Shown here one piece after another: positions 44,643 through 54,445 of a DNA stretch of 64,000 nt. How positions within the stretch are numbered: position 1 is the first letter of the stretch; each line of letters begins with the position of its first letter. The notes below the pieces were generated by a model, which was not told the origin of the DNA, did not search any database, and saw only the letters and a list, made by a program, of their open reading frames with translations. The stretch is taken from the NCBI RefSeq assembly GCF_003967535.1, contig NZ_BIFR01000001.1:2603001-2667000 (forward strand), in the 5' to 3' direction. This stretch comes from Tengunoibacter tsumagoiensis. GTDB lineage: Bacteria; Chloroflexota; Ktedonobacteria; Ktedonobacterales; Ktedonobacteraceae. The translations under genes were made by a program, and so were the position numbers.

Positions 44643-45893
44643 TTAAAGTGTGACATTTAATGCTTTCGCCACAGTCATCATATCTTTGTCGCCACGGCCC
44701 GACAGGTTGACAACGATAAGTGAACCCTCAGGAAGCTTGCCCTGCTCTCCCAGTTCGAGCAGATGCCCCAGAGCATGAGAGGATTCCAGGGCTGGAATAA
44801 TCCCTTCGGTGCGGCTCAGCGCCTGAAGTCCACGGAGTGCCGTCTCATCGGTTGCTGAGGCATAGGTAGCGCGGCCTGTCTCTTTCAGGTAGCTATGTTC
44901 GGGACCAACACCAGGATAATCGAGTCCAGCCGAGATGCTATGGGTATCTACAACCTGACCATCCTCGTTTTGTAAGAGATAGCTATAGGTGCCATGCAGG
45001 ACGCCAGGACGGCCAGCTACGAGCGTTGAGGCATGTTTTCCCGTCTCCATCCCTGTTCCACCGGCCTCGACTCCAATAAATTGAATATCTGGAACATCTG
45101 CAAAGGGATAGAACATGCCAATGGCGTTGCTGCCTCCTCCGACGCAGGCCAGGATCATATCGGGGTATCGGCCCTCCTGCTCGAGGATCTGTTTGCGAGC
45201 TTCAATCCCGATCACTGATTGATAATCACGAACGATACGTGGGAAAGGATGGGGGCCAGCGGCAGTGCCAAAGATATAGAAGGTTGTCTCAACATTCGTT
45301 ACCCAGTCACGAATAGCCTCATTGATGGCATCTTTCAGTGTGCGGGTTCCACTCTTGACCGAGCGGACTTCAGCGCCGAGCAGTTTCATACGGAAGACAT
45401 TGAGCGACTGGCGTTCGATATCTACCTCGCCCATATAGATGATGCAGTCCAGGCCCAGTTTGGCGCAGACGGTTGCTGTTGCCACGCCATGTTGACCGGC
45501 TCCAGTCTCTGCGATAATGCGCTTCTTGCCCATTTTCTTTGCCAGCATGCCCTGTCCCAGTGCATTATTGATCTTGTGGGCTCCTGTATGAGCCAGATCT
45601 TCGCGTTTCAGATAGACTTTGACGCCCGGGGCAACGAGCTCTGAGAAGCGTGGAACATAGTGAAGAGTGGTAGGGCGTCCAACATAGCTATGCAACTGGT
45701 GGCGGAGTTCGCTCTGAAAGGCCTCATTGGTCAATGATTCTTCGTAGGCGGCTTCCAGTTCGGTAAGTACAGGCATAAGGCTTTCGGGCACAAATTGCCC
45801 ACCAAAGGTTCCAAAGTGCCCATGATGATCAGGATAGAGCTGATGCTGATAGGCTTCCTGATCTGGTCTGCTCGTCTGTTTTTGTGTGTGCAT
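44643..45893 (-). CDS. trpB: Tryptophan synthase beta subunit
   Basis: 416 residues, TrpB1 type. PLP Lys107 in [13 protein letters not shown], the glutamine loop [10 protein letters not shown] and the phosphate loop GGGSNAIG. It joins indole with serine. AAAGGA lies 8-9 bp before the ATG. It follows trpCF after 22 bp. Confidence 0.97.
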   Translation of the reverse strand: MHTQKQTSRPDQEAYQHQLYPDHHGHFGTFGGQFVPESLMPVLTELEAAYEESLTNEAFQSELRHQLHSYVGRPTTLHYVPRFSELVAPGVKVYLKREDLAHTGAHKINNALGQGMLAKKMGKKRIIAETGAGQHGVATATVCAKLGLDCIIYMGEVDIERQSLNVFRMKLLGAEVRSVKSGTRTLKDAINEAIRDWVTNVETTFYIFGTAAGPHPFPRIVRDYQSVIGIEARKQILEQEGRYPDMILACVGGGSNAIGMFYPFADVPDIQFIGVEAGGTGMETGKHASTLVAGRPGVLHGTYSYLLQNEDGQVVDTHSISAGLDYPGVGPEHSYLKETGRATYASATDETALRGLQALSRTEGIIPALESSHALGHLLELGEQGKLPEGSLIVVNLSGRGDKDMMTVAKALNVTL

Positions 45894-45915
45894 AAATACT
45901 ATCCTTTATTCTAAG

Positions 45916-47364
45916 CTAGGAGAGAGAAGTGAGACTAATCGGCCTGGCTTCAGAGCTCCGTACTTGCGCGAGAAAGGCGCGAATTTTTTGTGAATCCTTC
46001 TGTTTGTTTGTTTCAATACCACTGCTGACATCAACTCCCCATGGATGAACCTGTGCGATCGCGGCCAGAACATTCTCAGGAGAGAGCCCTCCAGCCAGGA
46101 GAATGGGGAAGTGTTGGGCTGCAATGCGTGCCAGATCCCAATCATGGGTTTTACCGGTTCCGCCCCATTGCGATGCAGGGGTATCAAGTAAGAGACGCCA
46201 GGAGACCTCTTGATAGGCCTGAGCCAGTGAGAGATCTTCGAGATTCTGAAACTGAATGGCCTTAATCACCGGGCGTTTGATCTGTTGACAGAGCTCAGGC
46301 GATTCATTGCCATGTAACTGGACAAAATGGAGACCTGCCTGCTCTGCTACTTCATTGATATAGGCTGCTTCTTTGTTGACAAAGACGCCGACTAGATCAG
46401 GGGCTCCCGTGGTGGGCTGTTGATACCTGGCGCTGGCAGCCAGAAGATCGGGTAGCGTACTGGGAAGAAGATAGCGATGGCTGGGTTCATGAAAGATAAA
46501 CCCGAGCATATCGGTCCCTGCTTCTACCGCTGTATTGATATGATCAGGAGTGCGAAGGCCGCAGATTTTCACCTGCGTACTCTGATTTGCTCCAGACAAT
46601 AACGTCTGAATCTGTCCGGGAATATCGTTAGAGACCACCAGCGATTCACCAACGAGCATCCCTTGAACATTGGAGCGGGCGATTCGACGAGCATCGGCGG
46701 CAGTATGAATACCGCTTTCGGCGATGACGACGCAATCATTGGGGAGCAATTGGCGAATATCGCGTAAGAGATAGGGGTTCATCTGGAAGGTAACCAGATC
46801 CCGACTATTCACGCCGATAATGACAGCCCCAGCGGCAACCGCTCGTTGGGCCTCCTCTTTGCTATGAACCTCAACCAGACAGCGCATGCGTAATTGATTG
46901 GCGACCGCGTGTAGATGGTGAAGTTGCTCATCATCGAGGATCGCACAGATCAGCAGAATCGCATCGGCTCCCCAGGAACGTGCCTCATAGACCTGATATT
47001 CATCGACAATAAAATCTTTGCGCAAGACAGGGACGCTAACCGCCCCCTTAATGGCCGTTAAAAAAGTTGGCGAGCCCAGGAAGAAATGCGGTTCAGTCAA
47101 GACGGAGATCACCGCTGCTCCATTTGCTTCATAGATCTGGGCGGTCTCGACCGGATCGAGATTGGGAGCCAGCAGACCTTTTGAAGGGGAGGCGCGTTTC
47201 ACCTCGGCGATGAGCTTCACCCGTGAGCGGGGCTCAAAGGCCTCCAGCATATCGCGCGGCTGAGCCTGTGCCATTGCCAGCCGTCGCATCTCCTCCAATG
47301 GAATCTCCTGTTTGCGCTGCTCCAGATCTTTCAGCGTTTGTGCGACAATACGTTCTAAAAACAT
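45916..47364 (-). CDS. trpCF: Fused indole-3-glycerol phosphate synthase / phosphoribosylanthranilate isomerase
   Basis: 482 residues. TrpC is residues 1-257 (LIAEVKRASPSKG, VLRKDFIVDEYQVYEAR, GVNSRDL, AESGI). TrpF is residues 264-475 (Cys268 in VKICGLRT, then FVQLHGNE and LDTPASQWGGTGKTHDW). The order TrpC-TrpF is the same as in E. coli, but fusion is not general in this phylum. Both proteins keep their catalytic residues. Upstream, 47365-47411 is a short tandem repeat. Confidence 0.95.
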   Translation of the reverse strand: MFLERIVAQTLKDLEQRKQEIPLEEMRRLAMAQAQPRDMLEAFEPRSRVKLIAEVKRASPSKGLLAPNLDPVETAQIYEANGAAVISVLTEPHFFLGSPTFLTAIKGAVSVPVLRKDFIVDEYQVYEARSWGADAILLICAILDDEQLHHLHAVANQLRMRCLVEVHSKEEAQRAVAAGAVIIGVNSRDLVTFQMNPYLLRDIRQLLPNDCVVIAESGIHTAADARRIARSNVQGMLVGESLVVSNDIPGQIQTLLSGANQSTQVKICGLRTPDHINTAVEAGTDMLGFIFHEPSHRYLLPSTLPDLLAASARYQQPTTGAPDLVGVFVNKEAAYINEVAEQAGLHFVQLHGNESPELCQQIKRPVIKAIQFQNLEDLSLAQAYQEVSWRLLLDTPASQWGGTGKTHDWDLARIAAQHFPILLAGGLSPENVLAAIAQVHPWGVDVSSGIETNKQKDSQKIRAFLAQVRSSEARPISLTSLS

Positions 47365-47411
47365 ATGGGGTACCTACCTTGCTATACCTTGCTCTGACCT
47401 GCTCTAGCTTG
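47365..47411 (-). repeat. Short tandem repeat between trpD and trpCF
   Basis: Four units related to CCTTGCT (plus strand) recur every 10-11 bp: CCTTGCT, CCTTGCT, CCTGCT, CTTGCT. They fill the whole 47-bp spacer. On the transcript they read as (U/G)AGCAAG-like units. Confidence 0.6.
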
Positions 47412-48455
47412 CTATTTACTCAAGAGCTGTGATGATTCGATAATTTCTGCCAATTTCAGTCGGGCTTTGCCTTCACGGAGCGTCGCGCTGGCCATTTGAA
47501 TGCCTTCCTTGATTGAGGATGTAATCTCGCATGCCGTTAGTGCCGCACCGGCATTCAGGCAGATCATCTCCGTGGCTGGCCCAGCCACATAGGATGAGAG
47601 CAGTTCTCGTAGCATGCTTGCATTGTGAGCAGGATCACCCCCTTGAATGCTGCGAGCATCAGAGATACGGGTGAGCCCGACCTCCTCAGGGGTGATCGTA
47701 TATTCACGGAGCTCCTGGCCTGGACGTATCTCACAAATATGCGTGGGTGCGCTGAGCGAACATTCATCGAGTCCATCTGCACCATGGACAATTAATGCAT
47801 GACGAGTTCCCATATGGAGCAGCACCTCGCCCATTTTGTGGAGATGAGAGATGTCAGCAACGCCCAGCACCTGATAGGGGGTATGAGCTGGATTCGTTAA
47901 TGGTCCCAGGATATTAAAAACGGTTCGGATACCAATCTCGCGGCGTGTGGGACCAACATACTTCATGGCTGGATGATAGGCTGGAGCGAACATAAAGCCA
48001 AAGTTTGTCTGCTCAATACTCTGTGCTAACTGTTCAGGTCCCAGATCAATCTTATAGTCAAGCGCTTCAAGCACATCTGCACTGCCGCATTTGCTTGTAG
48101 CCGACCGATTGCCATGCTTTGCCACCACAGCACCAGCGGCGGCGGCCACAATCCCGGCAGCAGTTGAGACATTAAACGTTCCTGCGGAATCGCCGCCAGT
48201 GCCACAGGTATCGAGGGCTCTGGTGGCAAAGTCTGCATTCAGATGAACTTGAACAGCTTTTTCGCGCATAACCTGAGCCAGACCAGTAATTTCGTCGACA
48301 GTCTCACCACCGGGACGAAGCCGAAGAGCCGTTAAGAACGCTCCTATCTGCGAAGGGGTGGCACTACCAGTCATAATCTCTTCCATTGCCTCAGCAGCTT
48401 CAGTCGTACTGAGCCTGGCGCCAGAAGCGATATGAGCAATTGCCTCACGAATCAT
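47412..48455 (-). CDS. trpD: Anthranilate phosphoribosyltransferase
   Basis: 347 residues. CGTGGDSAGTFNVST is the PRPP site, followed by KHGNRS and the RRELGIRT-like RREIGIRTVFN motif. It converts anthranilate and PRPP to phosphoribosylanthranilate. AGAGGA lies about 8 bp before the ATG, 39 bp after trpG. Confidence 0.96.
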   Translation of the reverse strand: MIREAIAHIASGARLSTTEAAEAMEEIMTGSATPSQIGAFLTALRLRPGGETVDEITGLAQVMREKAVQVHLNADFATRALDTCGTGGDSAGTFNVSTAAGIVAAAAGAVVAKHGNRSATSKCGSADVLEALDYKIDLGPEQLAQSIEQTNFGFMFAPAYHPAMKYVGPTRREIGIRTVFNILGPLTNPAHTPYQVLGVADISHLHKMGEVLLHMGTRHALIVHGADGLDECSLSAPTHICEIRPGQELREYTITPEEVGLTRISDARSIQGGDPAHNASMLRELLSSYVAGPATEMICLNAGAALTACEITSSIKEGIQMASATLREGKARLKLAEIIESSQLLSK

Positions 48456-48494
48456 CTCTCTATCCTCTCTTTTTGACTAGAGTGTGCTTCCATT

Positions 48495-49076
48495 TTAATG
48501 GATACTCTGGTGCTTTTGGTGCAGAAAATTGTGTAGAAGCTGTTTGCCAACAGACGTCATAATTGATTCTGGATGAAACTGCACGCCTTCGACGGGATAC
48601 TGGCGGTGTCGTAACCCCATAATCAGACCATCTTCTGTCTCTGCTGTGATCTCTAGCGTATCTGGAAGGCTAGAGCGTTCAACGATTAAGCTATGATAGC
48701 GAATGGCTTCAAAGGGATGCGGAAGCTGTTGAAAGACCCCCTGATCGGTATGGTGCATCAGAGAGGTCTTCCCATGGATTGGTTCGGGTGCTCGGATAAC
48801 CCGTCCACCATAGACCTGTCCAATTGATTGATGACCGAGACAGACGCCTAGAATAGGGATAGAAGGGCCAAAGGTTGAGATAACGTCACAAGAGATACCA
48901 GCCTCATTAGGTGTACAGGGTCCAGGAGAGACCACAATATGCTCAGGGTGGAGATCGGCAATCTCCGCAAGCGTAATCTGGTCATTCCGTTTTACCACAA
49001 CCTCTGCTCCCAATTCGGCGAGATATTGATAGAGATTATAGGTAAAGCTATCGTAGTTATCGAGGAGTAACAACAT
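48495..49076 (-). CDS. trpG: Anthranilate synthase glutamine amidotransferase subunit
   Basis: 193 residues. Class I amidotransferase triad: Cys in ILGVCLGHQ, His and Glu in VQFHPESI. It supplies ammonia to TrpE. It starts 2 bp after the trpE stop; the GGGGGG ribosome site lies inside the trpE end, implying coupling. Shared use with PabB is possible. Confidence 0.95.
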   Translation of the reverse strand: MLLLLDNYDSFTYNLYQYLAELGAEVVVKRNDQITLAEIADLHPEHIVVSPGPCTPNEAGISCDVISTFGPSIPILGVCLGHQSIGQVYGGRVIRAPEPIHGKTSLMHHTDQGVFQQLPHPFEAIRYHSLIVERSSLPDTLEITAETEDGLIMGLRHRQYPVEGVQFHPESIMTSVGKQLLHNFLHQKHQSIH

Positions 49077-49078
49077 GT

Positions 49079-50665
49079 TTAGCGTCCCCCCTTCTGTACT
49101 TCGCGATTGCGTTGTGCAATTGTTTCAGCATCATCCAGAGCTCGTAGTAAAGCTCTGGCTTTATTAAAGCATTCTTGATATTCACCTTCTGGTGTTGAAT
49201 CGGCCACCACTCCAGCCCCGGCCTGAATATAGGCTCGTCCATCTTTGACCACCATTGTGCGCAGGGCAATGGCTGTCTCTTGATTCCCGGAATGGCTAAA
49301 ATAGCCAACAGCACCAGCATAGACGCCGCGTTGTTCGCCCTCAAGTTCGCTGATAATCTCCATCGCGCGAATTTTCGGAGCGCCAGAAACCGTTCCTGCG
49401 GGAAAGCCAGCGCGAAGGGCCTCAAAGGGAGTCAGACCTTGACGGAGCTTACCGGCAACATTTGTGACCAGATGCATCACATGGGAATAGCGCTCAATAG
49501 TCATAAAATCAGCGATCTTGATCGACCCTACTTCACTGACACGCCCAACATCATTGCGTGCGAGATCAAGCAGCATCACATGCTCGGCCCGTTCTTTTGG
49601 ATCGTGTTGAAGTTCCTCAGCCAGTAGCTCATCCTGCTGTCTGTCGGCCCCACGAGGTCGGGTGCCAGCGATGGGCCGAATAGTCACTTCATCATCTTCA
49701 TAGCGGACAAGCAACTCTGGAGAGGCTCCAACGATCTGAAACTCTTTGAGATCAAGAAAGAACATGTAGGGAGAAGGATTGACTGCGCGTAGAGAGCGGT
49801 AGATCGTAAATGGAGATGCATTGACATGGCGGCTCAAGCGCTGTGAAGGGACAACCTGGAAAACATCCCCGGCCTTAATATATTCGATTGCCCGGCTAAC
49901 CATCCCTTCATATTCTGCTTTGGTACGATTCGACCGTACTTGAAGGGCTTTTGGATCGCTCAGTGGCTCTGGCTCTTCTGGTAGCCTGGTTGGTTGAACG
50001 AGCTGTTGTTGGACCGCAGCGATGATCGCCATGCCACGTTGATACTCGGCAGCCAGGTCAGGAGCATCAAGATGCAGATGAGTTACAATCCTGACATGGT
50101 GTTTGACATGATCAAAGACCAGTACCGTCTCTGTAAAGCTAAAGACAGCGAGAGGTAGATTGAGCTCATTGGGTGGGAGGACAGGCAGGCGTTCAAACGA
50201 TGCGGCCGCATCATAGGAGAGATAGCCAACTGCGCCACCATGGAAGGTAGGGAGAGAATCGTGCTTTGCATCTGGCAACGGCAGGAGCTGATATTGTCCG
50301 AGCTCAGCTTCGATAAAATGAAGTGGATCATGTGCTGTAAGCTCTTCCGTTCGCACAATCGTCGCCCCATTGGCTTCGTAGGTCATATATTGGAGCGTGA
50401 TCGTCTCACCGCGCTGAGTCATTACCAGATAGGGGTCCAGCCCAATAAACGAATAGCGCTTCACATGCTCACCACCAGAGACGCTCTCGAGAAGAAAACT
50501 GTATGGTCGGAGGGCTGTTTTGCAATAGGCTGAGACGGGAGTCTCCATATCAGCCAGGATATCGGAATAGAGCGGAAGAAGAGGTCGGCGTCCATCTTGT
50601 GGTATTGTCTTGCTCAATTGTAAGACCTCTTCATATTCTGGATAATATGGAATCGGATAATCCAT
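49079..50665 (-). CDS. trpE: Anthranilate synthase component I
   Basis: 528 residues. The N-terminal [11 protein letters not shown] contains the LLES element linked to tryptophan feedback inhibition. The catalytic region has [29 protein letters not shown] and [11 protein letters not shown]. It makes anthranilate from chorismate. AGGGAG lies about 8 bp before the ATG. First biosynthetic gene after trpS in the supra-operon. Confidence 0.96.
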   Translation of the reverse strand: MDYPIPYYPEYEEVLQLSKTIPQDGRRPLLPLYSDILADMETPVSAYCKTALRPYSFLLESVSGGEHVKRYSFIGLDPYLVMTQRGETITLQYMTYEANGATIVRTEELTAHDPLHFIEAELGQYQLLPLPDAKHDSLPTFHGGAVGYLSYDAAASFERLPVLPPNELNLPLAVFSFTETVLVFDHVKHHVRIVTHLHLDAPDLAAEYQRGMAIIAAVQQQLVQPTRLPEEPEPLSDPKALQVRSNRTKAEYEGMVSRAIEYIKAGDVFQVVPSQRLSRHVNASPFTIYRSLRAVNPSPYMFFLDLKEFQIVGASPELLVRYEDDEVTIRPIAGTRPRGADRQQDELLAEELQHDPKERAEHVMLLDLARNDVGRVSEVGSIKIADFMTIERYSHVMHLVTNVAGKLRQGLTPFEALRAGFPAGTVSGAPKIRAMEIISELEGEQRGVYAGAVGYFSHSGNQETAIALRTMVVKDGRAYIQAGAGVVADSTPEGEYQECFNKARALLRALDDAETIAQRNREVQKGGR

Positions 50666-50725
50666 AATGTGCTCCCTTTCTCTTGGCCCAGATGTGTTGT
50701 AAGATGTTCAATCAATGGATGACAG

Positions 50726-50768
50726 GAGGAGCCAGCTCTCTATGCATAAAGAGAGCATCGGGCTCCTC
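50726..50768 (-). terminator. Hairpin between trpS and trpE
   Basis: Outer arms GAGGAGCC / GGCTCCTC and inner arms GCTCTCT / AGAGAGC form a two-part stem. No T-run follows on the minus strand, so it may be a processing or partial-termination signal rather than a full stop between trpS and the trp genes. Confidence 0.5.
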
Positions 50769-50777
50769 TCAGTCTGG

Positions 50778-51824
50778 TTATCCAAGCCCCACCACATCCT
50801 TCATGTGTTGTAGCGTTGACGCAGCCAGCGGACGAATATCATCGGCACCCTGCTTAAGAATTCCCTCGAGCGTAGGGAGATCACTCATCAGTTCGTGATA
50901 GCGAGCCTGAATGGGGCGTAGCGTCTCGACGATCTGATCAGTAAGAACTGCTTTAAAATCGCCATAGCCCTTACCAGCGAATTCAGCCTCAATCGTCTCC
51001 TGGCTCTGACCTGTCAGACTGCGATAAATCTCTAACAGGCAGGTGATTCCAGGGCGAGCGGGATCAAATTTCACCAGGCGTTCAGAATCAGTCGTAGCCC
51101 GACCAATCTTCTTTTTAATTGTTTTCGGATCATCAAGCAGATTAATATAAGCGTTTGGATTGGGATCGCTCTTGCTCATCTTTTTTGTTGGATCTTCCAG
51201 CGACATAATACGAGCCCCTACCGTACGAATTTGAGGCTCCGGAATAGTAAAAACAGCCTGATTGTATGTGCTGTTAAAACGTTGAGCCAGATCGCGTGTG
51301 AGCTCAAGATGTTGCCGCTGGTCATCGCCAACGGGGACATAATGCGTCTGATAGAGGAGAATATCGCAGGCCATCAGGACAGGATAACAATAGAGGCCAG
51401 TATCGACCGTATCCATATTATTGCCAGCTTTGGTTTTAAACTGCGTCATACGGTTCAACCAGCCCATAGGTGTAAAGCAGTTCATGATCCAGCTGGCCTC
51501 TGCGTGTTCGCGGACATGAGACTGAATAAAGAGCTTGCAATAGCGTGCATCGAGTCCACAAGCCAGATAGAGGGCTGCGAGGCGGCGGGAGTTCGTATGA
51601 AGTTCTTTTGGATCGATGGGCAGAGTAATGGCATGCAGATCCACGATACAAAAGATATTCTCATACTCTGCCTGTGATCCGACCCAGTTGCGGATAGCCC
51701 CCAGATAATTTCCCAGATGAACATTTCCAGTTGGCTGAATGCCAGAGAAAACGCGTTTTTTGGTTGAGCCCTGTACATCGTTTACCCCCTGATTCGCAAC
51801 CTCTGAATGAATGCTTGTTGACAT
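50778..51824 (-). CDS. trpS: Tryptophanyl-tRNA synthetase
   Basis: 348 residues from the ATG at 51824; GGGGAGG lies 7 bp before it. Longer frames reaching 51899 would start inside the T-box terminator and are rejected. Class I motifs are GIQPTGNVHLGNYLG (HIGH type) and KKMSKSD (KMSKS). It charges tRNA-Trp and is controlled by the T-box upstream. The N-terminal 25 residues are extra and low in complexity. Confidence 0.96.
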   Translation of the reverse strand: MSTSIHSEVANQGVNDVQGSTKKRVFSGIQPTGNVHLGNYLGAIRNWVGSQAEYENIFCIVDLHAITLPIDPKELHTNSRRLAALYLACGLDARYCKLFIQSHVREHAEASWIMNCFTPMGWLNRMTQFKTKAGNNMDTVDTGLYCYPVLMACDILLYQTHYVPVGDDQRQHLELTRDLAQRFNSTYNQAVFTIPEPQIRTVGARIMSLEDPTKKMSKSDPNPNAYINLLDDPKTIKKKIGRATTDSERLVKFDPARPGITCLLEIYRSLTGQSQETIEAEFAGKGYGDFKAVLTDQIVETLRPIQARYHELMSDLPTLEGILKQGADDIRPLAASTLQHMKDVVGLG

Positions 51825-51881
51825 GAGACAACCTCCCCTGCAAAGAAAATTCGCACTATTGCGTACGTCTATTGTGTGCAT

Positions 51882-52228
51882 AAAAAAAACGCCTCTCATC
51901 CCTGGTCAAGGACGAGAAGCGTGAATAAGCGCTTTCGTGGTACCACCTTGTTTTAGATTCTCTGCAACAAAAAAACGAGCAGACAATCCCTCTTGCCGGA
52001 TACGAGACACTATCATTTTTGATAGGTTGAGATATCCTGTCCTCAGTAACGGGGGACGTTCCGAAAGAGTACTACTAAGAGAGCCAGCAGGCTTATTCTT
52101 TTCGCTCTTTAGCTAGCAGGTCCATTCCATACGCTTAGTGGTACCGGTTTTCACCATAGCCGGCTCTCTGTGCCCCTGTAAGGGTATGTACTCTTCCTGT
52201 TCGTAGCTTCGATATGTGTATTGTGTCT
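51882..52228 (-). promoter_or_regulatory. T-box riboswitch with UGG (Trp) specifier, upstream of trpS
   Basis: Read on the minus strand. Stem I carries AGAGAGCCGG with GGTGAAAACCGG (about 52145-52170). The specifier loop reads GGAA-UGG-ACC, with UGG at 52122-52124. The T-box proper, AAGGTGGTACCACG, lies at about 51935-51949 and would pair with the tRNA-Trp acceptor end. A terminator follows: arms 51889-51901 and 51910-51922, then T8 (51882-51889). Uncharged tRNA-Trp would favour the antiterminator and switch on trpS and perhaps the trp genes beyond it. Confidence 0.93.
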
Positions 52229-52234
52229 GTTCAG

Positions 52235-52263
52235 AGTATAAAGGCAACGGAGGATCTTGTCAA
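52235..52263 (-). promoter_or_regulatory. Promoter of the T-box/trpS transcript
   Basis: On the minus strand TTGACA (52258-52263), a 17-bp spacer and TATACT (52235-52240), a near-consensus sigma-70 promoter starting near 52228. Confidence 0.75.
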
Positions 52264-52308
52264 GGTGGAAATAAGAATCATCTGGTAAATTTGCGCTTTA
52301 TTAACGAA

Positions 52309-53142
52309 CTACCTATATCGTTGCATCAGACCCAGGACATTATTCACATAGCCCCAATTAAAGATGCCGCGCCGAATGACATTCACCCCACCTTCGTTAT
52401 AGGCGCTAATAATCTTTACGAGATTGCCATGGAAGCCAACCCAGAGATCGTGTAAATACAGGGCACCTAATTCGATATTGTCCCAGAGCTGATAGGGGTT
52501 GTAGGTAACCCCAGCCTGTCGATTCAGACCCATGGCAGTATAAGGCATAATCTGCATCACCCCAATGCCACCATCGTGGGAGATCACATGCTGACGCCAG
52601 CCACTTTCTTGCCAGGCAATAGCCAGTAAGAGATTAGCAGGCAGGTTATAGCGAGCAGCCGCCTGTCGTAAAAGGACCAGGATCTGTCCCTGAGTTGAAG
52701 AGCCCAGTGCATCGTAGGCATACCAGCTCACTGCACCATTGGGGCGGACTGTCGCATAATTCACCGCGAAACTGCGCCCGATCGTCGCCACTGCGCCCTG
52801 AGGAATTGAAATACAGAGCTGTTGACCGACATAAATCAGGTTGACATTGGCAATGTTATTCACCCCGGCAAGATTGTTGACGGAGGTACGATAGCTCCAG
52901 GCGAGATTGCCAAGGGTATCGCCATAGGTCACGCGATGCCAGACACAGGTGCGGCCCTGGCCAGGATAGGCCGCATAGGCATCAGATTGTTTGCCAGCAC
53001 CGAAGAGAGACGCGAGCACGAAAAATACAATACACAGGAGAAGAGAGAACTGCCTAAAAATAGGGGCATAGAGGAGCTGTATCCCTTTTTGTAATCCCTG
53101 TTTATAGGAGTGTTCACTCTCACCTGATCTGAAAGAGTCCAT
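52309..53142 (-). CDS. LysM-containing lytic transglycosylase (SLT)
   Basis: 277 residues. A membrane segment at about 30-50 acts as signal or anchor. One LysM domain follows (about 66-115, HRVTYGDTLGNLAWSY), then an SLT-type domain from about 155 with the catalytic Glu in AIAWQESGW, GVMQIMP and ISAYNEGGVNV. It would bind and cut peptidoglycan outside the membrane. The ribosome site GAAGGAAGGGG lies about 10 bp before the ATG. Confidence 0.9.
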   Translation of the reverse strand: MDSFRSGESEHSYKQGLQKGIQLLYAPIFRQFSLLLCIVFFVLASLFGAGKQSDAYAAYPGQGRTCVWHRVTYGDTLGNLAWSYRTSVNNLAGVNNIANVNLIYVGQQLCISIPQGAVATIGRSFAVNYATVRPNGAVSWYAYDALGSSTQGQILVLLRQAAARYNLPANLLLAIAWQESGWRQHVISHDGGIGVMQIMPYTAMGLNRQAGVTYNPYQLWDNIELGALYLHDLWVGFHGNLVKIISAYNEGGVNVIRRGIFNWGYVNNVLGLMQRYR

Positions 53143-53403
53143 TTGAATTATACCCCTTCCTTCTCTTTTTTATTGACAATGCTCATCTGCTCTAACTATA
53201 TCTTTCTATTAAATAGGGTCATTTGGTCATGTGTATAAATGCTTGAGCTTATCAGCCTGGAGAAGCATTTCCGTGGCCATCGTTTGTTGAGAGATAGACC
53301 ATACAGCCAAAAAATGGTAAACTGAGAAGAATTGTAAGGGCTTGTATCAGAGTACGTAAAACGAGTGCTGAAGAGCTATATGAGTGGATAAGATGGAACA
53401 TTT

Positions 53404-54114
53404 ATGAAAACAGACGAAATGTTAAGTGCGACGGTCGAAGAATATTTAGAGACCATCTATAACCTCAGCATGGAGAACGAAGTGGTAATCGGAGCGCGTC
53501 TTGCCGAACGATTTAATGTTGCGCCTCCAACCGTGACAGAGATGCTAAAACGTCTGGTGCGGGATGGGTACATTGCTATGAATCAGAAGCGGCAGGTTGC
53601 ATTGACCGAGGCGGGTTATCAAGCTGCCGAAGCAGTCTTGAGACGTCACCGGCTGACGGAACGTTTTCTTGTCGATATGTTAGGAATGCAGTGGCACGAG
53701 GTTCATGAAGAGGCCTGTCGTTTAGAACACTTTATCTCAGGCGCAGTAGAAGCGCGTGTGATCGCTAATCTTGCGACCCCCACAACCTGTCCCCATGGAA
53801 ACCCTATTCCGGGGCTGGTTCCTAATGCACGCACCTACCTTCAGGATCATCATGCTGTGAGATTATCGGCTCTCTCGACCGGAACAGCGGGAACAATCTT
53901 CTGCATCTCCGAAGTCGTTGAAGATGAAGAGGCGTTAATATTTTATCTTCAGCAGAAGGGTTTAACGCCGGGAACCCAGTTTACGTTGCTTGCACAAAAC
54001 TGTGAAGAGACGCAAACGGCTGAAGAATGCATCCGCTTGCAGGTTGCTGGACAGGACGTTTTTATTAGCCTGCCTGTTGCAAGAAAATTATGGGTTACAC
54101 TGCGGATCGCTTGA
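53404..54114 (+). CDS. DtxR/IdeR-family metal-dependent repressor
   Basis: 236 residues: winged HTH (1-75), dimerisation and metal domain (76-140) and a C-terminal FeoA/SH3-like domain. Counting against IdeR/DtxR, the ancillary ligands are His82, Glu86 and His101, and the primary ligands are Cys105, Glu108 and His109. The Met10 position is Glu13. Retention of Cys resembles iron sensors, whereas the acidic residue is more like MntR, so metal preference is unclear. No metal transporter is adjacent. Confidence 0.88.
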   Translation: MKTDEMLSATVEEYLETIYNLSMENEVVIGARLAERFNVAPPTVTEMLKRLVRDGYIAMNQKRQVALTEAGYQAAEAVLRRHRLTERFLVDMLGMQWHEVHEEACRLEHFISGAVEARVIANLATPTTCPHGNPIPGLVPNARTYLQDHHAVRLSALSTGTAGTIFCISEVVEDEEALIFYLQQKGLTPGTQFTLLAQNCEETQTAEECIRLQVAGQDVFISLPVARKLWVTLRIA

Positions 54115-54445
54115 TCCTCAGTGCCCCGCTCTCCTTCTTTTCGATTCCTCTCTTTTCTACGTACAGTCTTCTGCCCACTTCAGTTTTGAAATGCTCCACT
54201 AGGATATTATAGGTATAGAGCAGGCTTTTATCTCTCTAATAAACCATGTATATGATATGATCTGAGCTAAGAGCAGGAGAGGTGCATTCGGAAAAAAAAG
54301 ATTATCTACTGCTGAAATCTGACGATGTAGCGTTCAAAGTCGTCTTGTTTTGCCTCTCACAAATTATTTTACGGTTATGTGCAAGATAGAGTCCTTTGCT
54401 CTACCCTATTAGAGAGATTGGCACACAGCTGTGCGGAATGGTTTA
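54115..54445. other. Intergenic region before the O-antigen-ligase-like gene
   Basis: 331 bp. TTGAAA near 54185 followed about 16 bp later by TATAGG is a weak promoter candidate. There is no terminator-like stem after the DtxR gene, and nothing else recognisable. Confidence 0.3.

Noticed and set aside
47365..47411. TRAP binding site
   Set aside because: TRAP needs many (G/U)AG triplets 2-3 nt apart; here spacing is irregular, with few true GAG/UAG triplets, and no TRAP gene is seen.
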